A stretch of 64,000 nt of DNA, taken from the NCBI GenBank assembly GCA_022793795.1, contig JAAWDM010000025.1, positions 110,563-174,562 of the forward strand, in the 5' to 3' direction. Below the pieces are notes generated by a model, which saw nothing but the letters and a program-made list of their open reading frames with translations, did no database searches and was not told the DNA's origin. Below, one piece after another: positions 31,861-40,157 of this stretch. How positions within the stretch are numbered: position 1 is the first letter of the stretch; each line of letters starts with the position of its first letter. The DNA is from Bacillota bacterium (lineage in GTDB: Bacteria > Bacillota > Clostridia > Peptostreptococcales > Anaerovoracaceae). The position numbers and the translations under genes were made by a program.

Positions 31861-34140
31861 CTAATCCGCAGTTTCATCCACATATTCGGCGGCCAGCAAT
31901 CCCACACTGTTATTGGATCCCATGATCCAAAGGATATCGTCTTTCTTTAGGAGCAGATTAGGGTCTGGCATACTGATGGGATAGCCGTCTCGCTGCAAGC
32001 CTAAGATCAGACTCTTCCACTTATCCCTAAAGTTCCCCTGACGAATGGATTTTCCTGTGAAAGTCTCATCGCCCCGAAGTTTAATGGCAATGACAGAAAG
32101 GGCGTTTTCAATATCAGGGTAATCGCTATCCATAAATTGCTTTAAAGTCCGGAGAGGTTTGGTCTGTACCAATCCTGTTAAAGCATAAAAATTGAGCAGC
32201 GCTTTTTCTGCGCCCACTAAAAAGACCTTATCTCCCTCGTGGATAACCATCTTGCTGTTTGGCAACAGGTGATGCTTTCCATTGTGGCGAATCTTTACCA
32301 CATAGATGTTGTAACGAGCGCCCCAGTTCAGTTCCTCCAGAGATTTCTCCAAATAATCGCCGTCATAAGGGGCGATAAAGGATATGATAAACAGCTGACG
32401 GTCCAGCCAATCCTGATGATGGCCCGCCTTCTCCTCTTTTCTGATAATCCGCTCATTGAAATTCTTTAAAAATCTGGTTTCCAGCTGTAGATACCAAGTA
32501 GCCATAAAGCCGGTTTTGGACAACAGTCCTAACACAACGATCAAAATCACCGCTAACCATGCCAAATGCACGTTAAAGAACACTCGTAGAGGAATCATGG
32601 CGATGACTGCAATCAAACCTATTTTGATGGCGTTGAGCACCAGCAGGGGCAGTCTGAAAGACATCTGTTTCAGCCACAGAGAGGTAAACAGATTGTTATG
32701 AAGATTGAGCATAGGCCTGATAAAGATGGCCATGATGATATAGGTCAAAAGACAGGTAAGAATTTCGCTAGAAACGTCTGGAATATGGGCTGACAAAAAC
32801 GGTTCCACAATCCGAATACCTAAAATGGCGGCCGCCAACATGATACCTCCGTATACCACCACGCGGAAGAAGTATCGCTTGATATAGATATACCACTCGC
32901 TGTCCTGCTCTTTGTCCTGTTGGGATGGAGAGGTATACCGATTCAGCTTAACAAGCAGTTTTTCTGGCAAACAGCCTTGCAGCCAATCCACTGCATAAGG
33001 AGCCGCTTTGATGCAGAAAGGTGTGGTAAAGGTAGTAATCACCGACACAGCCACAACGATAGGATACAGGTATTCGCCTGTAATCCCCAAACTGGTGCCC
33101 AGCGATGCGATAATAAAGGCAAATTCTCCAATCTGGGCCAAAGCAAAACCGCTGGAAATGGAATTTTCCAAAGTCTGGCCAGAAAGGAGCATACCCAATG
33201 CAGAGAAAATCAATTTTCCCACAATGGTGACCACCGTAATGACTGCGATGGGAACCGCATATTTTACAATCATCTCTGGGTCTACCATCATGCCCACCGA
33301 CAGGAAAAAGACTGCGCCGAACATATCCTTTACCCCTTTGGTCAGATGCTCAACCCGTTCCGCATGGAGGGTACCTGCCAAAAGAGAGCCAGCCAGAAAT
33401 GCCCCCAAGGCCGTGGAAAATCCAAGCCAGCTGGCCAGAAGCACCATGCCGAAGCATAAACCAATGGAAACCACCAGCATCATTTCGTCATTCATCAATC
33501 TGACGGTGCGGTTAAAGAATGTGGGAATCAAGTAGATTCCCAGCAGCAGCCAAATAATCAGGTAGAGCAACATCAGGGCCAGACTGAGGGCCACCTCTCC
33601 GCCGGATATGTTTTGGGGGACAGAAATGGTGGAAAGAATGACCATCATAAAGATACCCACAATATCCTGTACCACCAGGGTGCCGAAAACCATTTCCGTA
33701 TATTTCTTACCTTTTAGATTCATCTCGTCGAACACCTTGATGATGACCGTGGTGGAACTCATGGAAAGCATACCGCCTAAACATACGCTATCCATCACTG
33801 TAAAGCCCAAGGCCATTCCCACAGCAAAACCTACTGCCAGTACGCCCGCCACTTCGATGATGGTGGTGACAATGGCTGTACTTCCCACCTGGGCCAGCTT
33901 GTGAAGGTTAAACTCCAGACCCAGATGAAACATGAGGAAAATGATGCCGATTTCACTCCACGTATGAATACTGCCCATGTCCTCCACTGTCATAAACAAA
34001 GGAAAATAGGGACTCATCAAAAATCCTGCCAATATATATCCCAGTACAAGGGGTTGCTTAATTCTTCGGAACAGAATGGTGATGATACCGGCTGTCAACA
34101 TCATGACAGCCAGGTCAGAGATTAGTAAAGGTATTTCCAT
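31861..34140 (-). CDS. CPA2 (Kef-type) cation/proton antiporter with C-terminal RCK_C domains
   Basis: About 759 residues: roughly 12-13 membrane helices (to about 400), a second small hydrophobic block (about 425-535), then two TrkA-C/RCK_C-like modules (about 590-660 and 690-755). The NAD-binding TrkA-N domain usual in KefB/C is not evident. RCK_C domains of such antiporters in Firmicutes can bind c-di-AMP; that this one does is inference. K+ or Na+ exchange for H+ is expected. The ATG at 34140 with GGGAG upstream is preferred over the TTG at 34158. Confidence 0.85.
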   Translation of the reverse strand: MEIPLLISDLAVMMLTAGIITILFRRIKQPLVLGYILAGFLMSPYFPLFMTVEDMGSIHTWSEIGIIFLMFHLGLEFNLHKLAQVGSTAIVTTIIEVAGVLAVGFAVGMALGFTVMDSVCLGGMLSMSSTTVIIKVFDEMNLKGKKYTEMVFGTLVVQDIVGIFMMVILSTISVPQNISGGEVALSLALMLLYLIIWLLLGIYLIPTFFNRTVRLMNDEMMLVVSIGLCFGMVLLASWLGFSTALGAFLAGSLLAGTLHAERVEHLTKGVKDMFGAVFFLSVGMMVDPEMIVKYAVPIAVITVVTIVGKLIFSALGMLLSGQTLENSISSGFALAQIGEFAFIIASLGTSLGITGEYLYPIVVAVSVITTFTTPFCIKAAPYAVDWLQGCLPEKLLVKLNRYTSPSQQDKEQDSEWYIYIKRYFFRVVVYGGIMLAAAILGIRIVEPFLSAHIPDVSSEILTCLLTYIIMAIFIRPMLNLHNNLFTSLWLKQMSFRLPLLVLNAIKIGLIAVIAMIPLRVFFNVHLAWLAVILIVVLGLLSKTGFMATWYLQLETRFLKNFNERIIRKEEKAGHHQDWLDRQLFIISFIAPYDGDYLEKSLEELNWGARYNIYVVKIRHNGKHHLLPNSKMVIHEGDKVFLVGAEKALLNFYALTGLVQTKPLRTLKQFMDSDYPDIENALSVIAIKLRGDETFTGKSIRQGNFRDKWKSLILGLQRDGYPISMPDPNLLLKKDDILWIMGSNNSVGLLAAEYVDETAD

Positions 34141-34173
34141 AGACGCTCCCATAGTCAAAGGTTTCTATATAAT

Positions 34174-34202
34174 ATATTACAGAACCGCAGCAAATGCGTC
34201 AA
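34174..34202 (-). promoter_or_regulatory. Predicted promoter of the antiporter gene
   Basis: On the minus strand, TTGACG (34197-34202) and TAATAT (34174-34179) are 17 bp apart, about 35 bp before the start codon. Confidence 0.55.
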
Positions 34203-34254
34203 GGTTTACTGACCTGACCCGGCGTTAAAAAAGTGTTAAGATGACTGTACTAGG

Positions 34255-35211
34255 TTAATTTCTAGCGATAATATAGGCCATATATGCCCCATACATCATG
34301 ATCATTGCTATCCCCTGCCATCTGCCGATTTTTTGTGAAAACCGAGTTAGAATCAACATCAGAATCCCTGACCCTGCCATCACCCACATATCTGTTATCA
34401 TGGGTTTGGCCAGGGTCAGCGGATCTATTGTTGCAGAAGCTCCCAGGATAAACAGAACATTAAATATATTGGAGCCGATTACATTTCCCACTGCAATATC
34501 GTTTTCCTTCTTGATACATGCAACCATGCTGGTGACCAGCTCCGGCAAAGATGTGCCCACCGCCACGATGGTAAGTCCCACCAGGGCCTGACTCATACCA
34601 AGGGATTCTGCAATCTTAGCTGCATGTTCCACTACCACATCGCCGCCCAGTATGACGCCTATAATGCCCACAAGACCTATGAGTATGCTGGACCATAATT
34701 TTACCCTTTTGTGGCCTTTGGCCTGCTCCGCTGGAATCATTTGCTCCGCTTTTTCCCTCTTTTCCCGCCAAATCAGTGTAATCGTGTATCCTACAAACAA
34801 TAATACCATCATGATTCCTTCCAGGCGATCCAGTGTGAAAGGAGTTTTGACCAAACCGAACAAAAATAGGATTCCATAAACGCCCACCATCACTGGAATA
34901 TCATACTTTCTAATACTCTTGCTGACCGCTAGGGGTACTAACAAAGCGCTGATTCCCAGGATAAAAAGGGTATTGAAGATATTTGAGCCCACAATATTCC
35001 CTACACTCATATCGCTCATTCCATTGATGGCGCTATTGATGCTGACCGATGCCTCCGGTGCGCTGGTTCCCATGGAAACCAATGTGAGGCCGATGACCAG
35101 GGGTGAAATTTTCAATGCTTTCGCGATGTCGCTGGCTCCCTTCACGAACCAGTCTGCCCCTTTCACTAAAAGGGCCATGCCCAAAAGCGCCCAGATTACA
35201 TTGATATACAT
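34255..35211 (-). CDS. CaCA-family cation exchanger, probable Mn2+ exporter
   Basis: About 318 residues and about ten membrane segments with both alpha repeats: GLTLVSMGTSAPEASVSINSA with GNIVGSNIFN, and GLTIVAVGTSLPELVTSM with GNVIGSNIFN. The family swaps Ca2+ (or other divalents) for Na+ or H+. A yybP-ykoY riboswitch lies directly upstream, so Mn2+ efflux is the better guess here. The ATG at 35211 stands 7 bp after AGGAGG; the ATG at 35217 is too close. Confidence 0.9.
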   Translation of the reverse strand: MYINVIWALLGMALLVKGADWFVKGASDIAKALKISPLVIGLTLVSMGTSAPEASVSINSAINGMSDMSVGNIVGSNIFNTLFILGISALLVPLAVSKSIRKYDIPVMVGVYGILFLFGLVKTPFTLDRLEGIMMVLLFVGYTITLIWREKREKAEQMIPAEQAKGHKRVKLWSSILIGLVGIIGVILGGDVVVEHAAKIAESLGMSQALVGLTIVAVGTSLPELVTSMVACIKKENDIAVGNVIGSNIFNVLFILGASATIDPLTLAKPMITDMWVMAGSGILMLILTRFSQKIGRWQGIAMIMMYGAYMAYIIARN

Positions 35212-35249
35212 TGTCATACCTCCTTGATTTTTACAATAACTTTTTTGCA

Positions 35250-35380
35250 GAAAAAAAGACTTTTATCGAATATATCATCCGATAAAAGTCTTGAAATTTA
35301 AGCGTTACCGAGTAATCTTTCCATTACTGTATTGACGGTTTCCGCACGTAAAAACGTTTTCTACTCCCTTTTAAGGCGTT
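35250..35380 (-). ncRNA. yybP-ykoY (Mn2+) riboswitch with terminator
   Basis: Read on the minus strand, the aptamer shows the family marks in order: AAAAGGGAGTAG, CCGTCAATACAG, CTCGGTAACGC and the closing CAAGACTTTT. The closing strand is also the left arm of a terminator (GACTTTTATCG / CGATAAAAGTC, 35257-35292, then seven T). Mn2+ binding should hold it in the P1 stem and permit read-through, so this is an ON switch for the exchanger gene that follows. Confidence 0.88.
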
Positions 35381-35406
35381 TTGATTCTGATAAAATTGTC
35401 TTTTTT

Positions 35407-35435
35407 GCCGCCGGTCGCTGACCGTTTGGCTTTTT
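35407..35435 (+). other. GC-rich hairpin with T-run
   Basis: GCC-GCCGGTCGCTGACCGTTT-GGC forms a CGGTC/GACCG stem followed by TTTTT on the plus strand. No plus-strand gene ends here, so its purpose is unclear. Confidence 0.4.
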
Positions 35436-35539
35436 ATCATTGTACTTCATATTCTATGCAGCTGTCAATCCAATGTACGTGGCCGAGTCGCTTCTTGATG
35501 CAATCTTAGCGGCAGGCGCTTGATGCAAACTCTGCTATG

Positions 35540-35815
35540 TTGACTCATTCCCCATTTTCCAGGTTATGTATCAAAAAATTGACCTTACTCCCTTTGCAAA
35601 ATCAGTGGTCACAAGGCAATTTTGAGGCTATTTTTGACACATTTTTAAATGATGACCATCTGAGTCAACAAAATTGCCTCAAAACGTTGACACACTTTGC
35701 AAAACAAAGGGAGGCGTGTCAAAAATTCCATGTGACACCTTTAAAAAGAGCCTTTAAATGGCAAAATATGGTTGATACTTTTGACCTAATCCGTGGATTT
35801 CAAAGAATGTGTCAA
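35540..35815. repeat. 276-bp dispersed repeat, copy A
   Basis: About 75 percent identical by eye to 52752-53027, with identical total length (276 bp) and no net indel. It holds nested inverted repeats: CTCCCTTTG/CAAAGGGAG (35588-35596, 35705-35713), TTTTGAGGC/GCCTCAAAA (35620-35628, 35676-35684) and TTGAC/GTCAA (35634, 35664). TTGAC...TCAA modules of exactly 35 bp occur at 35540-35574, 35634-35668 and 35781-35815. A 98-codon frame (35537-35833, +) spans it, and copy B follows the same frame with two stops. Structured RNA, a MITE-like element and a decayed coding repeat are all possible. Confidence 0.8.
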
Positions 35816-35860
35816 CAAAACCCTTGGATTTAACCAAAATCAACTGTGCAACAGCCCCTG

Positions 35861-36009
35861 TTTGGTACGCCATGAGGGACCGATCGCCTGCCCAACCGGC
35901 AGGCTTCCTTCTCGGCTCCCCTCTCGGTCGCCTTCGAATCACTCGCTATGAGAATGTTCACCGAACATTCTCATTCCCGCTCGTGCCCTCCCGGGTTCGA
36001 GTCCCTGCC
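35861..36009 (-). repeat. tRNA-Arg-derived foldback element
   Basis: Downstream of tRNA-Arg in its reading direction. It opens with an antisense T-arm (35991-36009) and continues with a perfect 10-bp hairpin with GGT loop (35950-35972) and a GCCTGCC/GGCAGGC hairpin (35887-35904). It ends with a second copy of the tRNA 3' end (35861-35880 against 36050-36069, 19 of 20 bases equal). It shares its layout with the element at 46018-46164. Confidence 0.7.
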
Positions 36010-36012
36010 TTA

Positions 36013-36047
36013 CAAAAAACAGCAAAAGCACCTTGCAGGTGCTTTTG
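36013..36047 (-). terminator. Intrinsic terminator of tRNA-Arg
   Basis: AAAAGCACC/GGTGCTTTT around a TTGCA loop; on the minus strand GCTGTTTTTTG follows. Confidence 0.75.
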
Positions 36048-36051
36048 TGTT

Positions 36052-36129
36052 TGGTGCGCCATGAGGGACTCGAACCCCCAACCTTCGCATTCGTAGTGCG
36101 CGACTCTATCCAATTGAGCTAATAGCGCC
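36052..36129 (-). tRNA. tRNA-Arg (ACG)
   Basis: On the minus strand the acceptor is GGCGCTA/TGGCGC, the D-arm is GCTCAATTGGATAGAGT, the anticodon loop is CTACGAA (ACG), the T-arm is GGGGGTTCGAGTCCCTC and the CCA is encoded. Confidence 0.93.
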
Positions 36130-36265
36130 TATCAAATTGTTTGAATTTGATTTGCTTCGACATTTAGATATTATACTATAGAAGGCTGTACCTGTCAAAT
36201 AGTAATTTAAAAGTTTACCGCTAATCCAGGAAAATATTGCTTTCCATGGGGAATCCAGTCGTAAT

Positions 36266-36509
36266 TTCGATATTTTTGTTTATATATAAAAATTATCGAA
36301 GCTAATTTTTATTTCTGCATAATTTTGCTTTAAAGTGACTAATTATACTACTTTTATACGAATATTTTCCCATATCAATCAGAATCCGGCCGCGAAAACA
36401 GGTAGGCCGGGCCGGATTCTGGCGTGGGTAGTCCTTTCCTCTGGGAAAGGACTACCTTCCATCCTATAAAATTCGATAAAAATCCTGTATATACAAAAAT
36501 ATCGAATTT
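36266..36509. repeat. Symmetric nest of palindromes in a 600-bp intergenic region
   Basis: Two similar AT-rich palindromes ending TTCGAT...ATCGAA (36266-36300 and 36469-36509) flank two GC-rich perfect hairpins: AGAATCCGGCC/GGCCGGATTCT (36381-36391, 36410-36420) and GTAGTCCTTTCC/GAAAGGACTAC (36428-36455). No gene lies between tRNA-Arg and hisD (36130-36732). Function unknown. Confidence 0.65.
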
Positions 36510-36607
36510 CTTCACAGATTCTTCATATAAGGCCCCAAAAAACCATGTATATGGTATGCATATATTTTTCCAACCCAAGCTACCTCAAAAGGCCGCCCCA
36601 TACCCTT

Positions 36608-36636
36608 TTGCAAAGACAATAAATTTATGATACAAT
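36608..36636 (+). promoter_or_regulatory. Predicted hisD promoter
   Basis: TTGCAA (36608-36613) and TACAAT (36631-36636) are 17 bp apart, with a leader of about 90 nt to the ATG at 36733. Confidence 0.6.
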
Positions 36637-36732
36637 TACCCTTGATCCCTCCTCCAAAAGCACACGCAATTTTGGAGGCCAAAGGTAACCACAGCTAAAA
36701 CTTTTAATCAACATATTTTGAAAGGTCATGCC

Positions 36733-38022
36733 ATGAAAATCATAAAAAAAGCAAAAGAGAGAACCAAGGAGGACAATCGGGCCTTGCGGCAGATTGTGGC
36801 GGACATGATAGACGATGTCTGCGAAAATAAGGACGCTGCACTGGCCAAATACAACCAGCGTTTTGACCAGTGCGAAAGAGATTCCCTTCGCATCAGCCCG
36901 GAGGAAATTCAAGATGCCTATAGGCAAATCACGCCGGAGGAGTTGGACGACTTAAAGGCAGCCAAAGCCAATATCGAAAAGTTCGCCATAGCCCAAAGAG
37001 GTACCATGACCGAGCTAGATCAGTTCAGCCCCCAGCCAGGCATTTTCCTGGGTCACAGAATCATACCCGTTTCCTCCTGCTGCTGTTACGTTCCAGGAGG
37101 CGGATATCCCCTTTATTCTTCTGCCCTCATGCTGATCGTTCCCGCTAAGGTTGCCGGTGTAAAACGGATTGCTGCCTGCTCGCCTACCGTGAAAGGCGCT
37201 TCCAAAATCCACTATAAAACCCTGGTGGCCATGGATCTGGCCGGCGCCGATGAAATCTATGCAGTAGGCGGCGCCCAGGCAATCGCTGCTTTTTCCTACG
37301 GTACGGAAACCATTAAACCGGTGGATGTGATTGTAGGCCCAGGCAATCAATATGTGGCAGAGGCAAAACGTCAATGCTACGGTCAGGTGGGAATCGACTT
37401 TATTGCAGGGCCTAGCGAGGTCTTAATCATCGCCGACGGCACAGCAGACAGTAAAACCTTAGCCGCCGACCTTCTTGCCCAGGCAGAACACGACCCCAAC
37501 GCCAAGGGTATTCTGGTCGCCACCGACGAAGCCCTGGCCCACGCCGTCATAAAAGATGTGGAGACAGCCCTTTCCACCCTGCCGACTGCTGAAATCGCCA
37601 GAAAATCCTGGGAAGACTATGGGGAGGTGGTTTTGGCAGACTCCTTAGACGAGGCGATTCAAATGGCCAACGACTATGCCCCTGAACATCTGGAAATCAA
37701 TGTAGCTGACAACGACGCCATCATAGAGAAGCTATACAATTACGGCTCCCTCTTCATCGGCGGCAATACTGCCGAAGTCTTTGGTGACTATGCATCGGGA
37801 ACCAATCACACCCTGCCAACTGTAAAGGCTGCCCGCTACACTGGCGGCGTATGGGTCGGTACCTTTCTGAAAACCTGTACCCACCAATCCATGACCACCC
37901 AGGCTTCTCAGACCATCGCTCCGCTGGTAGCCAGAATGGCCAGAGGCGAAGGCTTGGAGGGTCACGCTAGAGCTGCCGACGCAAGGAAGGCAGACCCAGC
38001 CACAGGCAAGACAGGCGCCTAG
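36733..38022 (+). CDS. hisD: Histidinol dehydrogenase
   Basis: About 429 residues, the family's usual length. Signature stretches include VIVGPGNQYVAEAKRQ, GIDFIAGPSEVLIIAD, DLLAQAEHDPNA and FGDYASGTNHTLPT with the catalytic His. The enzyme oxidises histidinol to histidine with two NAD+. The ATG at 36733 with AAAGG upstream is chosen over the TTG at 36718. No other his gene is near. It may be a hisD paralogue acting on another alcohol, since orphan members exist in Clostridia. Confidence 0.92.
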   Translation: MKIIKKAKERTKEDNRALRQIVADMIDDVCENKDAALAKYNQRFDQCERDSLRISPEEIQDAYRQITPEELDDLKAAKANIEKFAIAQRGTMTELDQFSPQPGIFLGHRIIPVSSCCCYVPGGGYPLYSSALMLIVPAKVAGVKRIAACSPTVKGASKIHYKTLVAMDLAGADEIYAVGGAQAIAAFSYGTETIKPVDVIVGPGNQYVAEAKRQCYGQVGIDFIAGPSEVLIIADGTADSKTLAADLLAQAEHDPNAKGILVATDEALAHAVIKDVETALSTLPTAEIARKSWEDYGEVVLADSLDEAIQMANDYAPEHLEINVADNDAIIEKLYNYGSLFIGGNTAEVFGDYASGTNHTLPTVKAARYTGGVWVGTFLKTCTHQSMTTQASQTIAPLVARMARGEGLEGHARAADARKADPATGKTGA

Positions 38023-38050
38023 ATGACAGACACCTAGAAATAATTTTTGC

Positions 38051-38079
38051 TATACATTTTGTGAAAAATATGTTATAGT
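38051..38079 (+). promoter_or_regulatory. Predicted promoter of the pantoate operon
   Basis: Extended -10 TGTTATAGT (38071-38079) with a weak -35 TATACA 17 bp upstream. It implies a leader of about 235 nt before the ATG at 38321. Confidence 0.5.
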
Positions 38080-38084
38080 ACCCT

Positions 38085-38320
38085 TGGATGGCATTCGAAG
38101 CGAAGCTGTACCAGACAAATTGATATATTTCGAATTTATTGGCCCCGGCGTCATGGACATTTACACACTCGTGACGCTGGGTAAAATCCTTCGGGCGGTA
38201 TTCTCACAGGCAGAAACGGCACCGACAGGAAAAAACGCCTTGTACACACACTTTTTCATGAGCGATGAAAGCGCACGGGACGAAAAGCCCGGCGAATTAG
38301 AATTATGGGAGGTGATGGGT
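38085..38320 (+). other. Long leader of the pantoate operon
   Basis: These 236 bases have no stop in the frame of the following gene, so a 79-residue N-terminal extension is formally possible. The strong GGGAGGTG at 38308-38315 and the Rossmann motif right after 38321 argue for an untranslated leader. I could not match it to a known riboswitch class. Confidence 0.4.
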
Positions 38321-39184
38321 ATGAGAATTGGAATCATTGGAGCGGGAAAAGTGGGCTTCACCTTGGGAAAATACTTTGTTACCCAGGACTCAGAAAACAC
38401 ACAGGTCATAGGCTATTACAGCCGCAGACTGGAATCGGCCAAAGAGGCCGCCACATTTACCGAAACCAGATATTATGAAAACTTGGCAGATATTGTAAAG
38501 GACAGTGATACCCTTTTCATCACAGCCTCTGACGGGGCCATTGCAGATGTGTGGGATGACATGGCCATGCTGCCGATAAAGGAGAAATTGATTTGTCATT
38601 GCAGCGGTTCGATCTCATCGGCCGTTTTTTTTGATGCGGAAAGCCGAGGAGCATATCGGTACTCGGTACATCCCCTCTATGCGGTCAGCGACAAGTATAC
38701 GTCCTACCAAACCCTGCAAAACGCCTATTTTGCCATAGAGGGAAGCCAGGAGCATCTTGAAGATATGGTATCCCTGTTTCGCAGCTTAGGCAATCCGGTA
38801 GTTGCCATAGACCCTACTAAGAAAACCCTTTATCATGCAGCGGCGGTCATGGTCAGCAATCAGGTGGCGGCCCTGGTGGACATGGGCGCAGAGCTTTTAC
38901 AAAGCTGTGGCTTTACAAGGAAGGAAGCCGAAGAGGCCCTTTCCCCTCTTTTCGTGGGGAACGCCCAAAACATCGGCAATGTAGGCCCTGTAACGGCCCT
39001 CACCGGACCCATCGAGCGAGGGGATGCCCAGACGGTACGAAATCACCTAAAAAGTCTTGATGCAGTTTGTCTGTATGAAATCAGTCAGGTATACATGACC
39101 CTTTCACAACGGCTAGTAGAAATTGCTAAGAAGAAACATCCAAACAGAAATTATGAACAGCTAGAAAAGGAGCTACAGAAATGA
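38321..39184 (+). CDS. Rossmann-like/DUF2520 protein (6-phosphogluconate dehydrogenase-like fold)
   Basis: About 287 residues. It starts with an NAD(P)-binding motif ([19 protein letters not shown]) and has an HCSGS substrate-loop region and a helical C-terminal DUF2520 half ([30 protein letters not shown]). It resembles ketopantoate reductase-type dehydrogenases. Located 4 bp overlapping panB, it may provide the ketopantoate reductase step (panE function) missing from the window; this is inference. The start follows GGGAGGTG by 6-8 bp. Confidence 0.85.
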   Translation: MRIGIIGAGKVGFTLGKYFVTQDSENTQVIGYYSRRLESAKEAATFTETRYYENLADIVKDSDTLFITASDGAIADVWDDMAMLPIKEKLICHCSGSISSAVFFDAESRGAYRYSVHPLYAVSDKYTSYQTLQNAYFAIEGSQEHLEDMVSLFRSLGNPVVAIDPTKKTLYHAAAVMVSNQVAALVDMGAELLQSCGFTRKEAEEALSPLFVGNAQNIGNVGPVTALTGPIERGDAQTVRNHLKSLDAVCLYEISQVYMTLSQRLVEIAKKKHPNRNYEQLEKELQK

Positions 39185-40008
39185 AGAACACAGTATCCAC
39201 ATTGAAACAGCAGAAACTGGACGGAGATAAGATCACCATGCTGACGGCATACGATTATTCTACCGCAAAACTCATCGATGAATGTGGAATCAACACCATT
39301 TTGGTGGGCGATTCTCTGGGGATGACCATGCTGGGCTATGAAGATACCTTATCCGTTACCATGGAAGACATGATTCATCACACGGCTGCTGTATGCCGCG
39401 GCGCTAAAAACGCTCTGGTCGTCGGAGACATGCCTTTTATGTCCTACCAGACCTCTGTCTATGACGCGGTTGTCAACGCAGGTCGCCTCATCAAGGAAGG
39501 CAGATGCCAGGCAGTCAAACTGGAGGGCGGAGCCGCCGTATGTCCGCAGATTCGCGCCATCACCGACGCACAGATTCCTGTCATGGGACATATCGGCCTG
39601 ACGCCGCAATCCATCAACGCTTTTGGCGGTTTTAAGGTGCAAGGCAAAAGCGAGGAAGCTGCCAGACGGATTTTAGAAGAGGCTAAGGCCATCGAAGAAG
39701 CCGGAGCTTTCGGTATCGTGCTGGAATGTGTTCCTGCCAAACTGGCAGCCTTAATCACCAAGTCGATTTCCATTCCGACCATCGGTATCGGCGCAGGCCC
39801 TGACTGCGATGGACAAGTTCTGGTATATCAGGATATGCTTGCTCTGTTCTCTGATTTTAAGCCGAAATTCGTCAAACATTTTGCAGATGTGGGCTCTGCC
39901 ATGCGTGAAGGCTTTACCGCCTATATCGATGAAGTAAAGGCTGGAACCTTCCCTGGTCCAGAGCACACCTTTACCATCTCTGACGATGTGCTGAATAAAC
40001 TTTACTGA
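39181..40008 (+). CDS. panB: 3-methyl-2-oxobutanoate hydroxymethyltransferase
   Basis: 275 residues, normal length. Family motifs are [39 protein letters not shown] (Mg2+ Asp), [14 protein letters not shown] and MGHIGLTPQ, then [16 protein letters not shown]. It makes ketopantoate from ketoisovalerate and methylene-tetrahydrofolate. The start overlaps the DUF2520 gene stop (ATGA). It converges on panC, with shared terminators between them. Confidence 0.96.
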   Translation: MKNTVSTLKQQKLDGDKITMLTAYDYSTAKLIDECGINTILVGDSLGMTMLGYEDTLSVTMEDMIHHTAAVCRGAKNALVVGDMPFMSYQTSVYDAVVNAGRLIKEGRCQAVKLEGGAAVCPQIRAITDAQIPVMGHIGLTPQSINAFGGFKVQGKSEEAARRILEEAKAIEEAGAFGIVLECVPAKLAALITKSISIPTIGIGAGPDCDGQVLVYQDMLALFSDFKPKFVKHFADVGSAMREGFTAYIDEVKAGTFPGPEHTFTISDDVLNKLY

Positions 40009-40041
40009 TTTTTTGCAATTTATCCCAAAATTTTGCAAAAG

Positions 40042-40085
40042 AAAACCCGTCAGAACAAGTTTCCTTGCCCTGCGGGTTTTTCTTT
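40042..40085. terminator. Bidirectional terminator between panB and panC
   Basis: AAAACCCG/CGGGTTTT with T-runs on both sides. A second hairpin (TATCTCCTCCC.../GGAGATA, 40085-40113) follows directly. Confidence 0.75.
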
Positions 40086-40157
40086 ATCTCCTCCCTGGGG
40101 GAGGATGGAGATAACGCTATTCAATCAATCAGGTGAGGCTGAGGTTACCCACAGCGC

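Noticed and set aside
35540..35815. CRISPR array
   Set aside because: The 35-bp modules share only their ends, have varied interiors and are not regularly spaced identical direct repeats; no cas gene is present.
35537..35833. A confident 98-codon gene in repeat copy A
   Set aside because: No ribosome binding site, and copy B has two stops in the same frame; kept only as a finding.
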